A stretch of DNA of 64,000 bases from Sphingomonas colocasiae (GCF_019880585.1 NZ_JAINVV010000011.1:310001-374000), one strand, 5' to 3'; shown: positions 16,587-26,274, counted from the first letter of the stretch. A program made the numbers and translations. The notes: generated by a model from the sequence alone, not told the origin.

Positions 16587-16925
16587 ATGCTGGCTCAACC
16601 CCTTGATCGCATGTTCTTCGCGCTCGCCGATCCGCAGCGCCTCGCCATGGTCGAGCAATTGAGCGCCGGCCCCGCGACCGTGAAGGCGCTCGCCGCCCCC
16701 TCGGGCATGCGGCTGCCCTCCGCGGTCAAGCATCTCAAGGTGCTGGAGGATGGCGGCATCGTCGCATCGCGCAAGATCGGCCGCGCGCGCACCTTCAGCA
16801 TCCGGACCGACGCGCTGCACCTGATCGGGGACTGGGCGCGCGATCGCGAAACCGCGTGGAACGCGGCGTTCGACCGGCTCGCCGCCGCGATGCTGGAACT
16901 ACGCCAAGAGGAGGATGGAGAATGA
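16587..16925 (+). CDS. ArsR family transcriptional regulator
   Basis: A 112-residue winged-helix protein (LDRMFFALADPQRLAMVEQL, then VKALAAPSGMRLPSAVKHLKVLEDGGIVASRKIGRARTFSI as the HTH and wing). No CxC metal-binding motif is visible, and it belongs to the ArsR subgroup that is commonly paired with SRPBCC/AHSA1 proteins rather than metals. Start: the ATG at 16587; an in-frame upstream extension would run through the operator palindromes. Its stop overlaps the next gene's start as ATGA. Confidence 0.9.
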   Translation: MLAQPLDRMFFALADPQRLAMVEQLSAGPATVKALAAPSGMRLPSAVKHLKVLEDGGIVASRKIGRARTFSIRTDALHLIGDWARDRETAWNAAFDRLAAAMLELRQEEDGE

Positions 16926-17398
16926 CGACCGACCCTGTCGCGCATCACAGCTTCGTGATCGAGCGCGAATTGCCCGGACCGCCCCGTCAGGCCTTCCGCT
17001 TCTGGAGCGATCCGAAGCTCAAGGATCGCTGGAGCGGATGCCATGCCGACTGGACCATCCTGGAGGATGCGTTCGATTTCCGGCCCGGCGGCCTGGAGAT
17101 CAAGCGCTGGCGCACGCCCGAGGGCGAGGAACTGACCTTTCACGGCCATTATCTCGATATCGTGCCCCGGGAACGCATCATCTATGCCTATGAGATGAGC
17201 TTCGGCGGCGTCCGGCTCTCCGCTTCGCTGGTGACGATCGAACTGACGCCGCAGGGCGATCGCACGCGGATGAAATTCACCGAACAGGCCGCCTTTCTGA
17301 CGGGCGACGACGCCAGCGAGCAGCGCCGCCAGGGCACGCAGGAGGGCGTCGACCGGCTGGTCGACGCGATCGCGGCGGACATGCCGGATGCGGCGTGA
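16922..17398 (+). CDS. SRPBCC / AHSA1-domain protein
   Basis: A 158-residue START-like (AHSA1) protein, with the landmarks FVIERELPGPPRQAFRFWSDPKLKDRWSG near the start and a C-terminal helix TQEGVDRLVDAI. The fold binds hydrophobic ligands. The start overlaps the ArsR stop (ATGA) and the end overlaps the following hydrolase by 11 bp, so the three genes are a coupled operon. An ArsR-AHSA1 pair is a recurrent bacterial arrangement; the function of the pair is not established. Confidence 0.88.
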   Translation: MTTDPVAHHSFVIERELPGPPRQAFRFWSDPKLKDRWSGCHADWTILEDAFDFRPGGLEIKRWRTPEGEELTFHGHYLDIVPRERIIYAYEMSFGGVRLSASLVTIELTPQGDRTRMKFTEQAAFLTGDDASEQRRQGTQEGVDRLVDAIAADMPDAA

Positions 17399-18275
17399 CG
17401 TCCGCCGGACGATCGTCGCGGCGGCGGCGATCCTGTGCCTGTCCGCCACCGCGCCCGCCCAGGCGCAGCCGGCGCCCGGCGGCCGTTACGAGCAGATCGG
17501 CCCGCTCCGCCTTTATTACGAGGTGCATGGCCAGGGGAAACCGCTGCTGATCCTGCATGGCGGCGGATCGACGATCGAGACCAGTTTCGGCGCGGTCCTG
17601 CCGATGCTCGCCGCCCGTCGCCGTGTCATCGCGCCCGAGCAACAGGCGCATGGCCACACCGCCGATATCGATCGCCCCCTCTCCTTCAGCCGGATGGCCG
17701 ACGACACCGCCGCGCTGCTGCGCCGGCTCGGCACCGGCAAGGTCGATGTGCTTGGCTTCAGCAATGGCGGCAGCGTCGCGATGGAACTGGCGATCCGCCA
17801 TCCGGATCTCGTCGATCGGCTGGTGCTGGGATCGGTCTATTATCGACGCGACGCGATCAGGCCGGAATTGCTGCGCGCCTTCGCAACCGCCGACGCGCGC
17901 AGCATGCCGGACATTTATCGCCAGGCCTATCTGAAGGTCGCCCCCGATCCGCGCGGCCTCGATACGCTGACGCCCAAGCTGATGCGCAACCTGCTCGGCT
18001 TCGACGGCTGGAGCGACGCGCGGCTCGCATCGATCAAGGCGCCGACGATGATCGTGCAGGCGAATGACGATGTCGCGCCGCTGGAGCATGTCGCGCAGAT
18101 GGCCCGGATCATCCCCGGCGCGCAGCTCGTCGTCCTGCCGGGCGGCCATGGCGCCTATCTCGGCGAGGCGATGGCGGCGATCCCGGAGAGCGAATTGCCG
18201 GTCCATGCGATGGGGATCATCATGGAGTTTCTGGACGCGGGGCCAGCCGCCGGGATGGCACGAAAAGCCCGGTAG
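17388..18275 (+). CDS. Exported alpha/beta-hydrolase
   Basis: A 295-residue alpha/beta-fold hydrolase with a signal peptide (RRTIVAAAAILCLSATAPAQAQ). The catalytic triad is readable: Ser in GFSNGGS, Asp in QANDDVAP and His in PGGHGAYLGE; the oxyanion loop is LHGGGS. It is probably a periplasmic esterase or lactonase. Third gene of the ArsR operon, overlapping the SRPBCC gene by 11 bp. Confidence 0.9.
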   Translation: MRRDVRRTIVAAAAILCLSATAPAQAQPAPGGRYEQIGPLRLYYEVHGQGKPLLILHGGGSTIETSFGAVLPMLAARRRVIAPEQQAHGHTADIDRPLSFSRMADDTAALLRRLGTGKVDVLGFSNGGSVAMELAIRHPDLVDRLVLGSVYYRRDAIRPELLRAFATADARSMPDIYRQAYLKVAPDPRGLDTLTPKLMRNLLGFDGWSDARLASIKAPTMIVQANDDVAPLEHVAQMARIIPGAQLVVLPGGHGAYLGEAMAAIPESELPVHAMGIIMEFLDAGPAAGMARKAR

Positions 18276-18413
18276 ATCGCTGCTCCCCCTCCATCTGGCG
18301 GTGGCCGGATATCCGGCTTTTCCGCAGTGATCGGCCATGACAAGGCTTCACCTCCGCCCGCCCTGCATGGGCATCGCCGCCACCGGGACTCATCGGCCGG
18401 GCGGATGCCGCGC

Positions 18414-19547
18414 ATGACCGGCGCCGGATCGCTGTTCGACGCGTTCGGCATCGGCGGGCTGACGCTGCGCAACCGCTTCGTCATGTCGCCGATGACGCGC
18501 AGTTTTTCGCCGGGCGGCATACCGGGCGGGAATGTCGCCGCCTATTATCGGCGACGGGCCGAAGGGGGCGTCGGGCTGATCGTGACCGAGGGTACTGGGA
18601 TCGACCATCCCGCCGCGATCGACCACGCAGACATTCCGAGGATGGCCGGCGAAGCCGCCGCCGGCGGCTGGTCGACGGTCGTGGAGCAGGTCCATGCCGC
18701 GGGCGGGCGCATCTTTCCGCAGCTCTGGCATCAGGGCCCGTTGCTCGGTGCGCTCATCGGCGCATCGCCCCCGCAGCAATTGCGCCCCTCGGGCCACTGG
18801 GGTTCACCCGGCGTGCATTCGCTCGATCCCGATTATGTCGAACGCGCAGGGCCGCCCGCACGCGCCATGACCGAAGAGGATATCGCCGATGTCGTCCATG
18901 CCTATGCCCGCAGCGCCCGCGCGGCGCAGCGGATCGGCTTTGACGGGATCGCGATCCACGGCGCGCACGGCTATCTGATCGACAGTTTCCTGTGGGAAGA
19001 CACCAACCGGCGCGACGATCGCTGGGGCGGCGACCTGACCAGACGCAGCCGCTTCGCGGTGGAGACGGTGCGCGCGATCCGCGCGGCGGTGGGCGAAGGC
19101 TTCCCGATCCTGTTCCGCTTCTCCCAACACAAGTCGCAGGATTATCGCGCCCGGCTCGCGCAAAGCCCGGACCAGCTCGAAACCCTGCTCGGCCCGATCG
19201 CCGATGCCGGCGTCGACATCTTCGATGCGAGCACGCGCCGCTTCTGGGACGCGGCCTTTGCGGGATCCGAGCTCAACCTGGCCGGCTGGGCGAGGAAATT
19301 GACGGGCCGGCCCGCGATGATGGTCGGCGGCGCGGGCCTGCCCCCCGGCCCGGCGGACGGACACTGGCGCGCGGGTGCGTCGGGCGCCGACACGATCGCG
19401 CGCGCCGCCGAGTGGATCGCGCGCGGCGATGTCGACCTGATCGGCGTCGGCCGCGCATTGCTGGCCAACCCCGATCTGGTCCGCCGCGTGGCGGAAGGTC
19501 AGCCGCTGGCGCCATTCGATCCGGCGCTGACGCGGACGCTTGCCTGA
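18414..19547 (+). CDS. NADH:flavin oxidoreductase (Old Yellow Enzyme family)
   Basis: A ~377-residue FMN-dependent TIM-barrel ene-reductase. It starts LFDAFGIGGLTLRNRFVMSPMTR and has the substrate/FMN motifs GFDGIAIHGAHGYLIDSFLW, DRWGGDLTRRSRFAVETVRAIR and a C-terminal phosphate-binding GxGRALLANPDLV. It reduces activated C=C bonds of enones, or is a dienoyl-CoA-like reductase lacking the Fe-S extension. A GGGCGG at 18399-18404 supports the ATG at 18414 (ATG 18405 is the alternative). It stands convergent to the LuxR gene and next to two SDR genes, suggesting a redox pathway for a cyclic or unsaturated substrate. Confidence 0.92.
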   Translation: MTGAGSLFDAFGIGGLTLRNRFVMSPMTRSFSPGGIPGGNVAAYYRRRAEGGVGLIVTEGTGIDHPAAIDHADIPRMAGEAAAGGWSTVVEQVHAAGGRIFPQLWHQGPLLGALIGASPPQQLRPSGHWGSPGVHSLDPDYVERAGPPARAMTEEDIADVVHAYARSARAAQRIGFDGIAIHGAHGYLIDSFLWEDTNRRDDRWGGDLTRRSRFAVETVRAIRAAVGEGFPILFRFSQHKSQDYRARLAQSPDQLETLLGPIADAGVDIFDASTRRFWDAAFAGSELNLAGWARKLTGRPAMMVGGAGLPPGPADGHWRAGASGADTIARAAEWIARGDVDLIGVGRALLANPDLVRRVAEGQPLAPFDPALTRTLA

Positions 19548-19597
19548 AGGGTGGATGGGTAAAGCAGCGCCAGGGATCCAGCCGGAACAAGCCCCCG

Positions 19598-20764
19598 TCA
19601 GGCAAGCAGCGCCACGCTGTTGAGCACCAAGCGGACGAGATCGGCCTGCCGGCTGACGCCCAGCTTCGCGAACACATATTTGCTGTAGGTCCGCACCGAG
19701 CTTTCGGCGAGGCCGAGCGCCGCCGCCGCTTCGGCCAGGCTCATGCCGTTGGCGAGGTGCATGGCGAGCCGCGCCTCGGTCGGGCTGAGGCCGAAGATGC
19801 GCCCGACAAGCTGGTCCGAAGCCAGCCGTCGCGTCGCCGCCTGCGAGACATAGACGATGACGGCCGGATAGACGTCTCCGCGCGTCTGATCGGAGCATTC
19901 GACGCTGCGCACCAGCAGGCCCAGGTCGCTTTCCTCGCCCTCCACCTTCAGCGCATCGATGAAGCTGGCCGCCCCATTCCGGCTGCGATGATCGAGCGCT
20001 TCCTTGACGAGCGCCTGGAACTGCGCGTTCGCTTGGCTCGACGAAATGGCCAGCCGCCCCCGATTGATCAGAAGCTGGGGAATGTCCTCCACCATCCGGC
20101 TGGCTTCCATGATCGCGCCGGTGCCGTCGAGGATCACCGTGCCGATCGACATCCTTTCCAGCGTATCCGCCAGCACCATTTCGCGCGAGCGCGCCTGTTC
20201 GAGCTTGGCGTAGGTTTCCAGCGCGCGTTCCAGATGAGGAATCAGCCGCTGGAGGCAGGCCTTGTCGGCGCGATCGAAATTTCGCTTCGACGGGCCGTTC
20301 ATCAGGCCCATGCCGCATTTCCATCCGCTCGGTTCGGATACGAGTATCCCGAGCTGATATTCGATGCCGAACGGCGCCATCAATTCGGTGTAGAAGCTCG
20401 TCTTCACCAGCTCTTCGCGCGCGATCACCTCGTCCAGGATGCGCACGTCGCCCGAACGCGTCAGCGCCTTGCCCAGCGGATCCAGATCGCAAAGCCGCAG
20501 GCGCGATCCGCGCACCGCCTCGGCATCGTCGCCCTGCCCGCCGCTTTCCCAGATGACGAGTTGCGGCAGGTCTCGGGAGAAATGGCGCAGGGTCATCGCG
20601 GCGACATCGCTGCCCAGGTGACTCCGCAGCCGCTGGAGAAAGCCCCTCCAGGGCTGTTCGTCGAGCGGCCCCTGATAGACGAGCGCGACAAGCTCCTCAT
20701 AGGCTTGCGACCACTCATGGTCCGGGGCGGCCGCGCCCGCGCCCGCAATGTCGTCATCCGTCAT
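19598..20764 (-). CDS. LuxR family transcriptional regulator
   Basis: A 388-residue regulator with a C-terminal LuxR/GerE helix-turn-helix (LSPTEARLAMHLANGMSLAEAAAALGLAESSVRTYSKYVFAKLG, residues ~320-375). The N-terminal ~300 residues form an unrecognised sensor (possibly GAF/PAS-like), not an acyl-homoserine-lactone domain. Start: ATG at 20764 (MTDDDIAG). The same open frame continues upstream into the neighbouring SDR gene, but only as a shadow. It follows the SDR-SDR-NTF2 genes on the same strand 124 bp behind, and is a likely regulator of the divergent TBDR cluster. Confidence 0.88.
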   Translation of the reverse strand: MTDDDIAGAGAAAPDHEWSQAYEELVALVYQGPLDEQPWRGFLQRLRSHLGSDVAAMTLRHFSRDLPQLVIWESGGQGDDAEAVRGSRLRLCDLDPLGKALTRSGDVRILDEVIAREELVKTSFYTELMAPFGIEYQLGILVSEPSGWKCGMGLMNGPSKRNFDRADKACLQRLIPHLERALETYAKLEQARSREMVLADTLERMSIGTVILDGTGAIMEASRMVEDIPQLLINRGRLAISSSQANAQFQALVKEALDHRSRNGAASFIDALKVEGEESDLGLLVRSVECSDQTRGDVYPAVIVYVSQAATRRLASDQLVGRIFGLSPTEARLAMHLANGMSLAEAAAALGLAESSVRTYSKYVFAKLGVSRQADLVRLVLNSVALLA

Positions 20765-20888
20765 CGGCCTGGCTCGTCGCGCGCGATCGTCTGCTTGCGA
20801 TCGGCAATGCGGCATGGTGCCGCCGCCGATCGTCGCAGGACTGATCCGTGGCCAGCCCGATGTCAACCGATGCGCCGAACCATCGGCG

Positions 20889-21665
20889 CTATTGCGCGAG
20901 ATAGCCGCCATCGATCGCGAGTTCGGTGCCGGTGACGAAACTGGCTTCGTCCGATGCCAGGAAAAGCACGCCATAGGCGACTTCCTCGGGTTCGCCGAGC
21001 CGGCCGAGCGGCGTCGCCTCGATCGCCCGGCTCGGCCCGGCCGCAACGCCCCTGTTCTCGAGCGCGCCCTGCGACATCGGCGTGCGGATCCATCCCGGAA
21101 GGATCGCATTGACGCGGATGCCGTTGCGCTGGGCGGCGCAGTGGAGCGCGGCGGATTTGGTGAGCAGGCGGACGCCGCCCTTGCTCGCCACATAAGCGGC
21201 GGTGTTCGGGCTGCCGACCATCCCGAGGATCGACGAGAAATTGACGATCGAACCCCCGCGCCCGGTGCGGCGGATGGCGCCGATGCCATGTTTGACGCCC
21301 AGGAACACACCGTCCAGATTGACGCGCATCATCGCGCGCCACTCGTCGAGGTTCAGCGCCTCGACGGTGCCGAGCGGATCGCCGATCCCCGCATTGTTCA
21401 CCACTATGTCGAGCCCGCCGAACGCGGCATGCGCCTGATCGAGCGCCGAGATCCAGCTTTCCTCGTCCGCGACGTCATGGTTCGCGAAGATGGCGGAACC
21501 GCCCGCCCGGCGGATATCGGCGGCCACCTGTTCACCGGAATCCGCGCGGATATCGGTGACGACGACCGCCGCCCCCTCCCGCGCGAGCAGCGTCGCCGAC
21601 GCCGCGCCCATGCCCGATCCGGCCCCCGTCACCAGCGCGACCTTGCCCTTCACGCGATCAGCCAT
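20889..21665 (-). CDS. Short-chain dehydrogenase/reductase
   Basis: A 258-residue classical SDR: TGAGSGMG nucleotide motif near residue 15, NNAG, and the catalytic Ser...YVASK (Ser in NFSSILGMVG). Asp in VVVTDIRAD after the second strand favours NAD(H). The C-terminal VTGTELAIDGGYLAQ is typical of FabG/HSDH-like members. It lies 39 bp downstream of another SDR gene on the same strand, with an NTF2-fold protein ahead of both. Two successive dehydrogenases suggest stepwise oxidation of hydroxyl groups on an imported cyclic compound (inference). Confidence 0.92.
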   Translation of the reverse strand: MADRVKGKVALVTGAGSGMGAASATLLAREGAAVVVTDIRADSGEQVAADIRRAGGSAIFANHDVADEESWISALDQAHAAFGGLDIVVNNAGIGDPLGTVEALNLDEWRAMMRVNLDGVFLGVKHGIGAIRRTGRGGSIVNFSSILGMVGSPNTAAYVASKGGVRLLTKSAALHCAAQRNGIRVNAILPGWIRTPMSQGALENRGVAAGPSRAIEATPLGRLGEPEEVAYGVLFLASDEASFVTGTELAIDGGYLAQ

Positions 21666-21704
21666 CGATATCCGTCCTTGACGAGAGCGAAGAAACCGCC
21701 GGCT

Positions 21705-22481
21705 TCATGCGCATTGGCCGCGCGAAACGGCGGAGATCGTGGCCCCGCCATCCACGACCATCACCTGCCCGGTCATGCCGCGCGATGCGTCCGACGCCAG
21801 GAACAGCGCCGCCGACGCGATGTCCGCCGGATCGATCAGCCCCAGCAGATGGCGATCCATCCAGCTCGACCGGATCTTGCCGTCCGCCGCATATTGCGTG
21901 ACGCGTCTTGTGCCGGTGGCACCCGGCGCGATCGCGTTGACCCGGATATTGTCGGCCGCGAGCGAGACCGCCATCGATCGCGTCAGCGACGCGACCGCGC
22001 CCTTCGCGGCGGTATAGGCGTCATAGCCCGGATGGCCGATCAGCGCCGCGGTCGAACTGGTGTTGATGATCGCGCCACCGCCCCCTCGGCGCAGCGCGGC
22101 GATGCCGTGCCGGCACACCAGCCAGGTGCCGAGCACATTCACTTCATAAGCGGCCCGGAACACCTCCATCGGGGTATCCGATACCGGCCCGTCCCCGGCC
22201 GAGGATCCGCCCGCATTGTTGTAGAGGATGTCGATACGGCCGAATTGCGCCTCCGCCCCCGCGATCGAACGGGCGACGCTGTCGTCGCTCCGCACATCGG
22301 TCTCCACGAACAGGCAGCGATGGCCCGCGCCGCGCAATGCCTCCGCCAGGGCCGATCCGCCCTCCGCATCGACATCGGCGATCACCACCGCAGCCCCCTG
22401 CGCCGCGAAGCCATGGCATGCGGCCTCGCCGATGCCCGCCGATCCGCCCGTGATATAGGCGACCTTGCCCCGGAGCATCAT
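21705..22481 (-). CDS. Short-chain dehydrogenase/reductase
   Basis: A 258-residue SDR with TGGSAGIG at the N-terminus, NNAG, catalytic Ser in NTSSTAALIG and YTAAK, and C-terminal MTGQVMVVDGG. Asp in VVIADVDAEG indicates NAD preference. The start is one of two adjacent ATG codons (22481 or 22478); the first overlaps the stop of the NTF2-like gene as ATGA. Sequence differs clearly from the neighbouring SDR, so this is not a recent duplicate. Confidence 0.92.
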   Translation of the reverse strand: MMLRGKVAYITGGSAGIGEAACHGFAAQGAAVVIADVDAEGGSALAEALRGAGHRCLFVETDVRSDDSVARSIAGAEAQFGRIDILYNNAGGSSAGDGPVSDTPMEVFRAAYEVNVLGTWLVCRHGIAALRRGGGGAIINTSSTAALIGHPGYDAYTAAKGAVASLTRSMAVSLAADNIRVNAIAPGATGTRRVTQYAADGKIRSSWMDRHLLGLIDPADIASAALFLASDASRGMTGQVMVVDGGATISAVSRGQCA

Positions 22482-22972
22482 GTGCGCGGCCGATCGTAGA
22501 AACCCGGCGAACGCTCGAGATGCAGCCGGGTCAGCTTGCGGAAGGAGATCAGCCAGCGACCGTCCACCTTGCGATAATGCTCGTGATAATGGCCATGGCC
22601 GTGCATCGTCTCGGCGCGCTCCCCGTCGCTCCACCACAGCCGGTCCTCCATCGCCCAGATGCCGCTGGCCTCGGTTTCGGAAAGCAGGGTGATTTCCGGA
22701 TTATGCCCGTGATGGCAGGTGATGAGCGGCACCGGCCCCTCGATGAAGTCGCGGATGCGCGCGATCATCTCCGGGATGCCGACATAGTCGTAGACCGGGG
22801 CATTCCCATCCGGCGTCGCGGCGCCGGGATGATCGCCATAGGTCTGCCCGCGAACATCCCCGGTGTGGCAGGCGGCGTAGAGATCCCAGTCCTTCATATC
22901 CAGCGCGCGCAGCCGCGCCGCGAAAAGCTGGTGAATCTCGATAATGTCGGCCAATCGATGCAGTTCTGTCAT
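22478..22972 (-). CDS. SnoaL/NTF2-like protein
   Basis: A 164-residue nuclear-transport-factor-2 fold protein of the SnoaL_4 type. It has an N-terminal helix ELHRLADIIEIHQLFAARL, a His-rich centre (PLITCHHGHNPEI) and a C-terminal strand pair ending with YHEHYRKVDGRWLISFRKLTR (landmarks only). These proteins act as small isomerases, dehydratases or dioxygenase beta-like subunits, often with steroid- or polyketide-like substrates. First gene of the minus-strand operon NTF2-SDR-SDR-LuxR; a GGGAG ribosome site precedes the ATG. It diverges from the TBDR gene 202 bp away. Confidence 0.82.
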   Translation of the reverse strand: MTELHRLADIIEIHQLFAARLRALDMKDWDLYAACHTGDVRGQTYGDHPGAATPDGNAPVYDYVGIPEMIARIRDFIEGPVPLITCHHGHNPEITLLSETEASGIWAMEDRLWWSDGERAETMHGHGHYHEHYRKVDGRWLISFRKLTRLHLERSPGFYDRPRT

Positions 22973-23174
22973 CACGCTCCCTCTCCCGGATCATGCGGAT
23001 GATTGTCGCGGCCGGCGCGCCTTCGATATCCTCAAACGGGGATGCCGGGCCCAGGCGGAACCGCCCTGTTCTTTCATCCATAAATGGGGATTCTTGCCCC
23101 GCCCTTGCCCGCATAGGCTCGGATCGTGGCGTCCGGTCCGGCCGGGCAGCAGAAAAGAACAAGGGGAGAGGGGA

Positions 23175-25223
23175 ATGAGGTCGAGCCTGTTTCTAGCGTG
23201 CGCGGCACTGATCGGCGTGATGCCCGCGGCCGGCCGGGCGGCGTCCGATCCGCCCGGCGGCGATGCGCCGGAGCTGGAGGAGATCATCGTCACCGCGCAG
23301 AAGCGCGCGGAAAAGGCGCAGGACGTGCCGATCCCGATGAACGTGCTGGGCGCAGCCGCGCTGGAACGGATCGGCTTCACCGACATCACCGATCTCGTCA
23401 AGGAAGTGCCGGCGCTCCAGTTGCAGCCCTTCAACTATTCGAGCAGCGTGGTGGACCTGCGCATTCGCGGCGTCGGATCGCTCAACACCATCTCGGTCAG
23501 CAACGATCCCGCCGTCGGCCTCTATGTCGACGACGTCTATGTCGCCCGCTCCGCCGGGATCGTCATGGACATGGGCGATGTCGAACGGATCGAGGTGCTG
23601 CGCGGGCCGCAGGGCACGCTGTACGGGCGCAACACCATCGGCGGCGCGGTCAAGTTCATCTCCGCCAAGCCGACCGGCACGTTCGGCGTGAACGGAAGCT
23701 TCGATTTCGGCAATTTCGGCCATGCGCGCGCGCTGATCAACGTCAACCTGCCCAAATTCGCCGAATTCTCGCTGAAGCTCAGCTATCTGCGGTCCGGCTT
23801 CGACGGCTGGGTGAAGAACCCCGGCGCCGGACGCGACTTCGGCCGGCGCGACCGCGAAGGCATCCGCGCGGCGCTCCGCTGGACGCCCGATCCGGACATG
23901 ACCGTCGATTATGTGTTCGATCGCGGCACGCAGGACGGCACCGCCAATTTCTTCCAGAACGGCTTCCCCCGCAAACGGACCTCGCCGCCGATCGCGACCG
24001 CGATGCGCGACGATTTCACCGCGAGCGGACATGCGCTCACCATCGACTGGCGCACGGGCGCCAACATCTCGCTCAAATCGATCACCGCCTTCCGCAAGAT
24101 CGGCACGAACGCGGTCACCGACACCGCGGGCGCGTTCTTTTCGTTGCCGATCACCGGCTATACCGCCGTCCATCAGAAACAGTTCAGCCAGGAATTGCTG
24201 CTGACCGGCGATGTCCCGGACGCGTCGGTGCGCTACACGCTGGGCGCGCTGTTTTTCAAGGAAAGCGGGCGGACGCGGTTCGGCATCGCCACCGGCTTCC
24301 CCACCCCCTTCTTCTTCCTCGATCCCGGCCGGGCCCGCAATGTCGCGGCGGGCATGTACGCCAACGTCACCTGGACGCCGCCGCTGCCCGGCCGCCGGCT
24401 CGACATCACGATCGGCGCGCGCGCATCCTATGACGAGCGCGAGGCCGCCGGCGGCGTGACCGCGTTCAGCCGTGCATCGACGCATTCGAGCAGCTTCGAT
24501 CCATCGCTGACGCTCGATTATCGCTGGAGCGACGATATCCACAGCTATGTGAAGATATCGCGCGGCTATCGCACCGGCGGATTCTCGCTGTTCGACGAGG
24601 ATCTGAGCGCCTTCGATCCCGAACATATCGTCAGCTATGAGGCCGGGCTGAAATCGACGCTGTTCGACAAGCGCCTGCTGTTCAACATCAATGCCTTCCA
24701 CAATGATTACAGCGATATCCAGGTCTCCGATATCGTGCAGACGCCGAACTGCCCCTTCGGCTGCGCATCGACCGTCAATGGCGGCAGCGCCGATTTCGAC
24801 GGGTTCGAGGGCGAAGTCGAGGTCCGCCCGGCCGCCGGGCTGCGGCTGCAGGGCAATCTTGCCTATCTCCACACCAGCGGCAGCGTCATTTTCCTCAACG
24901 CCCCCAGATGGAGCTACACCGTCGGCGGCGAATATAGCTTCCCGCTCGCATCGCTCGGCACCTTCTCCGCCCTGATCAACTATGCCTATTCGGGCACGCA
25001 GGTCAGTTCGACCACCGGCGCGATCGCGTTCCTCAACAACCGGCGAGGGCTGCTCAACGCGCGATTGAGCCTGTCCGATATCGATATCGGCGGCGTCAGG
25101 ACGAATATCGCGCTCTGGGCGAACAATCTGACGGACAAGGATTATACGGTCTATGCCAATAGCGGCGCGCTGATCTTCGGCGAGCCCCGGACCTACGGCC
25201 TCACCTTGCGTCTGGTCTATTGA
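23175..25223 (+). CDS. TonB-dependent outer-membrane receptor
   Basis: A 682-residue TBDR with signal peptide (MRSSLFLACAALIGVMPAAG), TonB-box region LEEIIVTAQKRAEKAQDVP, plug landmark GPQGTLYGRNTIGGAVKF, and a barrel ending in TLRLVY. It is of the short class common in sphingomonad catabolic clusters. Start at the ATG behind GGGGAGAGGGG. Two HSL-family esterases follow immediately (14 bp), and the divergent operon encodes two SDRs and an NTF2 protein. The expected substrate is therefore an esterified organic molecule rather than iron. Confidence 0.94.
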   Translation: MRSSLFLACAALIGVMPAAGRAASDPPGGDAPELEEIIVTAQKRAEKAQDVPIPMNVLGAAALERIGFTDITDLVKEVPALQLQPFNYSSSVVDLRIRGVGSLNTISVSNDPAVGLYVDDVYVARSAGIVMDMGDVERIEVLRGPQGTLYGRNTIGGAVKFISAKPTGTFGVNGSFDFGNFGHARALINVNLPKFAEFSLKLSYLRSGFDGWVKNPGAGRDFGRRDREGIRAALRWTPDPDMTVDYVFDRGTQDGTANFFQNGFPRKRTSPPIATAMRDDFTASGHALTIDWRTGANISLKSITAFRKIGTNAVTDTAGAFFSLPITGYTAVHQKQFSQELLLTGDVPDASVRYTLGALFFKESGRTRFGIATGFPTPFFFLDPGRARNVAAGMYANVTWTPPLPGRRLDITIGARASYDEREAAGGVTAFSRASTHSSSFDPSLTLDYRWSDDIHSYVKISRGYRTGGFSLFDEDLSAFDPEHIVSYEAGLKSTLFDKRLLFNINAFHNDYSDIQVSDIVQTPNCPFGCASTVNGGSADFDGFEGEVEVRPAAGLRLQGNLAYLHTSGSVIFLNAPRWSYTVGGEYSFPLASLGTFSALINYAYSGTQVSSTTGAIAFLNNRRGLLNARLSLSDIDIGGVRTNIALWANNLTDKDYTVYANSGALIFGEPRTYGLTLRLVY

Positions 25224-25236
25224 GGGGATGGTTGCG

Positions 25237-26274
25237 ATGATCGACGAAGCGGGAACGGTCCGTGTCCGGCCGATGACGATACCGCTGCCCGGCTGCCTGA
25301 GCGAAGCGGCGAAGGCGCAGTGGATCCGGGCGGTGTTCGATCCGCCGCCGCTCGATCCCCGGCTGCCCATCGCCGAGCAGCGGGCGGCGATGGACCGGAT
25401 CTTCTACGCGCCCCGGCTGGCGGCAGCGAAGGCGCTGTATCCCGCCCGGATCACGTCTGCGGAGATGGGCGGCGTCCGCGTCGATATCGTCGAAGCGGAG
25501 AGCGATATCGCCGATCGCACCGACGATCGCGTGCTGATCTGCCTGCATGGCGGCGGCTTTCGCATCGGCGCGGGCATGGGGGCGCTGCTGGAGGCGATTC
25601 CGGTCGCTTCGAAAACCGGGATCCGGACCGTCGCCATCGATTATCGCATGGGGCCGGAACATGAATTCCCCGCCGCCAGCGAGGATGTCGCCGCCGTGTA
25701 CCGCGCATTGCTGCAATCCCACGCCCCCGGCCGGATCGGCATCTACGGCAATTCGGCCGGGGGCGTGCTCACCGCCATGGCGGCCGCCTGGTTCGCCGAA
25801 CAGGGCCTGCCGGCCCCCGGCGCGCTCTGCATCGTCTCAGCGCCCGCCGACAATGTCTGGGGCGGCGATTCCCGCTACACCGTCCTCCCGCTGGTGGGAT
25901 GGCCGGCGCCGGCGGCGGCGCCCAATCCGCCGCCCACGGGCATGCCCTATGTACGGCCGGAGGATCTTCATCACCCGCTCGTCTCGCCCGCCCTCTTCCC
26001 GGAGGCCGCGCGCGGCTTTCCCCCGACGATGTTCGTCTGCGGCACGCGTGACGGCGCGGTCAGTTCCGCGATCGCCTCGCACAGCCGCCTCGTCGCCGCG
26101 GGCGTCGATGCCACGCTCGAACTCTGGGAGGGCATGGGGCACGGCTTCGTCTTCGACGATGTGAACACTCCGGAGGCGATCGAGGCGCTTGAACTGATCG
26201 CCCGCCATTTCGAAGACCATCTGGGCGCCCGCGACGCACGGCAACCCGCCCCCGCGGGATCGGAGCGGACATGA
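25237..26274 (+). CDS. Alpha/beta-hydrolase, hormone-sensitive-lipase (HSL) family
   Basis: A ~345-residue HSL-type esterase (ATG 25237; ATG 25228 sits too close to the GAGGGG site). Visible: oxyanion motif LHGGGF, nucleophile elbow GNSAGG, acid Asp in GTRDGAV and catalytic His in GMGHGFVF. Its stop overlaps the start of a paralogous esterase (ATGA). Cytoplasmic by sequence. It probably removes an acyl group from the compound taken up through the preceding TBDR. Confidence 0.92.
   Translation: MIDEAGTVRVRPMTIPLPGCLSEAAKAQWIRAVFDPPPLDPRLPIAEQRAAMDRIFYAPRLAAAKALYPARITSAEMGGVRVDIVEAESDIADRTDDRVLICLHGGGFRIGAGMGALLEAIPVASKTGIRTVAIDYRMGPEHEFPAASEDVAAVYRALLQSHAPGRIGIYGNSAGGVLTAMAAAWFAEQGLPAPGALCIVSAPADNVWGGDSRYTVLPLVGWPAPAAAPNPPPTGMPYVRPEDLHHPLVSPALFPEAARGFPPTMFVCGTRDGAVSSAIASHSRLVAAGVDATLELWEGMGHGFVFDDVNTPEAIEALELIARHFEDHLGARDARQPAPAGSERT

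Noticed and set aside
19598-21310. Reading the LuxR gene as a 570-aa protein
   Set aside because: The extra N-terminus overlaps the whole C-terminal part of an SDR gene in another frame and has shadow composition; MTDDDIAG at 20764 is a better start.
23193-25370. 725-codon minus-strand open frame opposite the TBDR at 23 kb
   Set aside because: Shadow composition; the plus-strand gene has a full receptor architecture.
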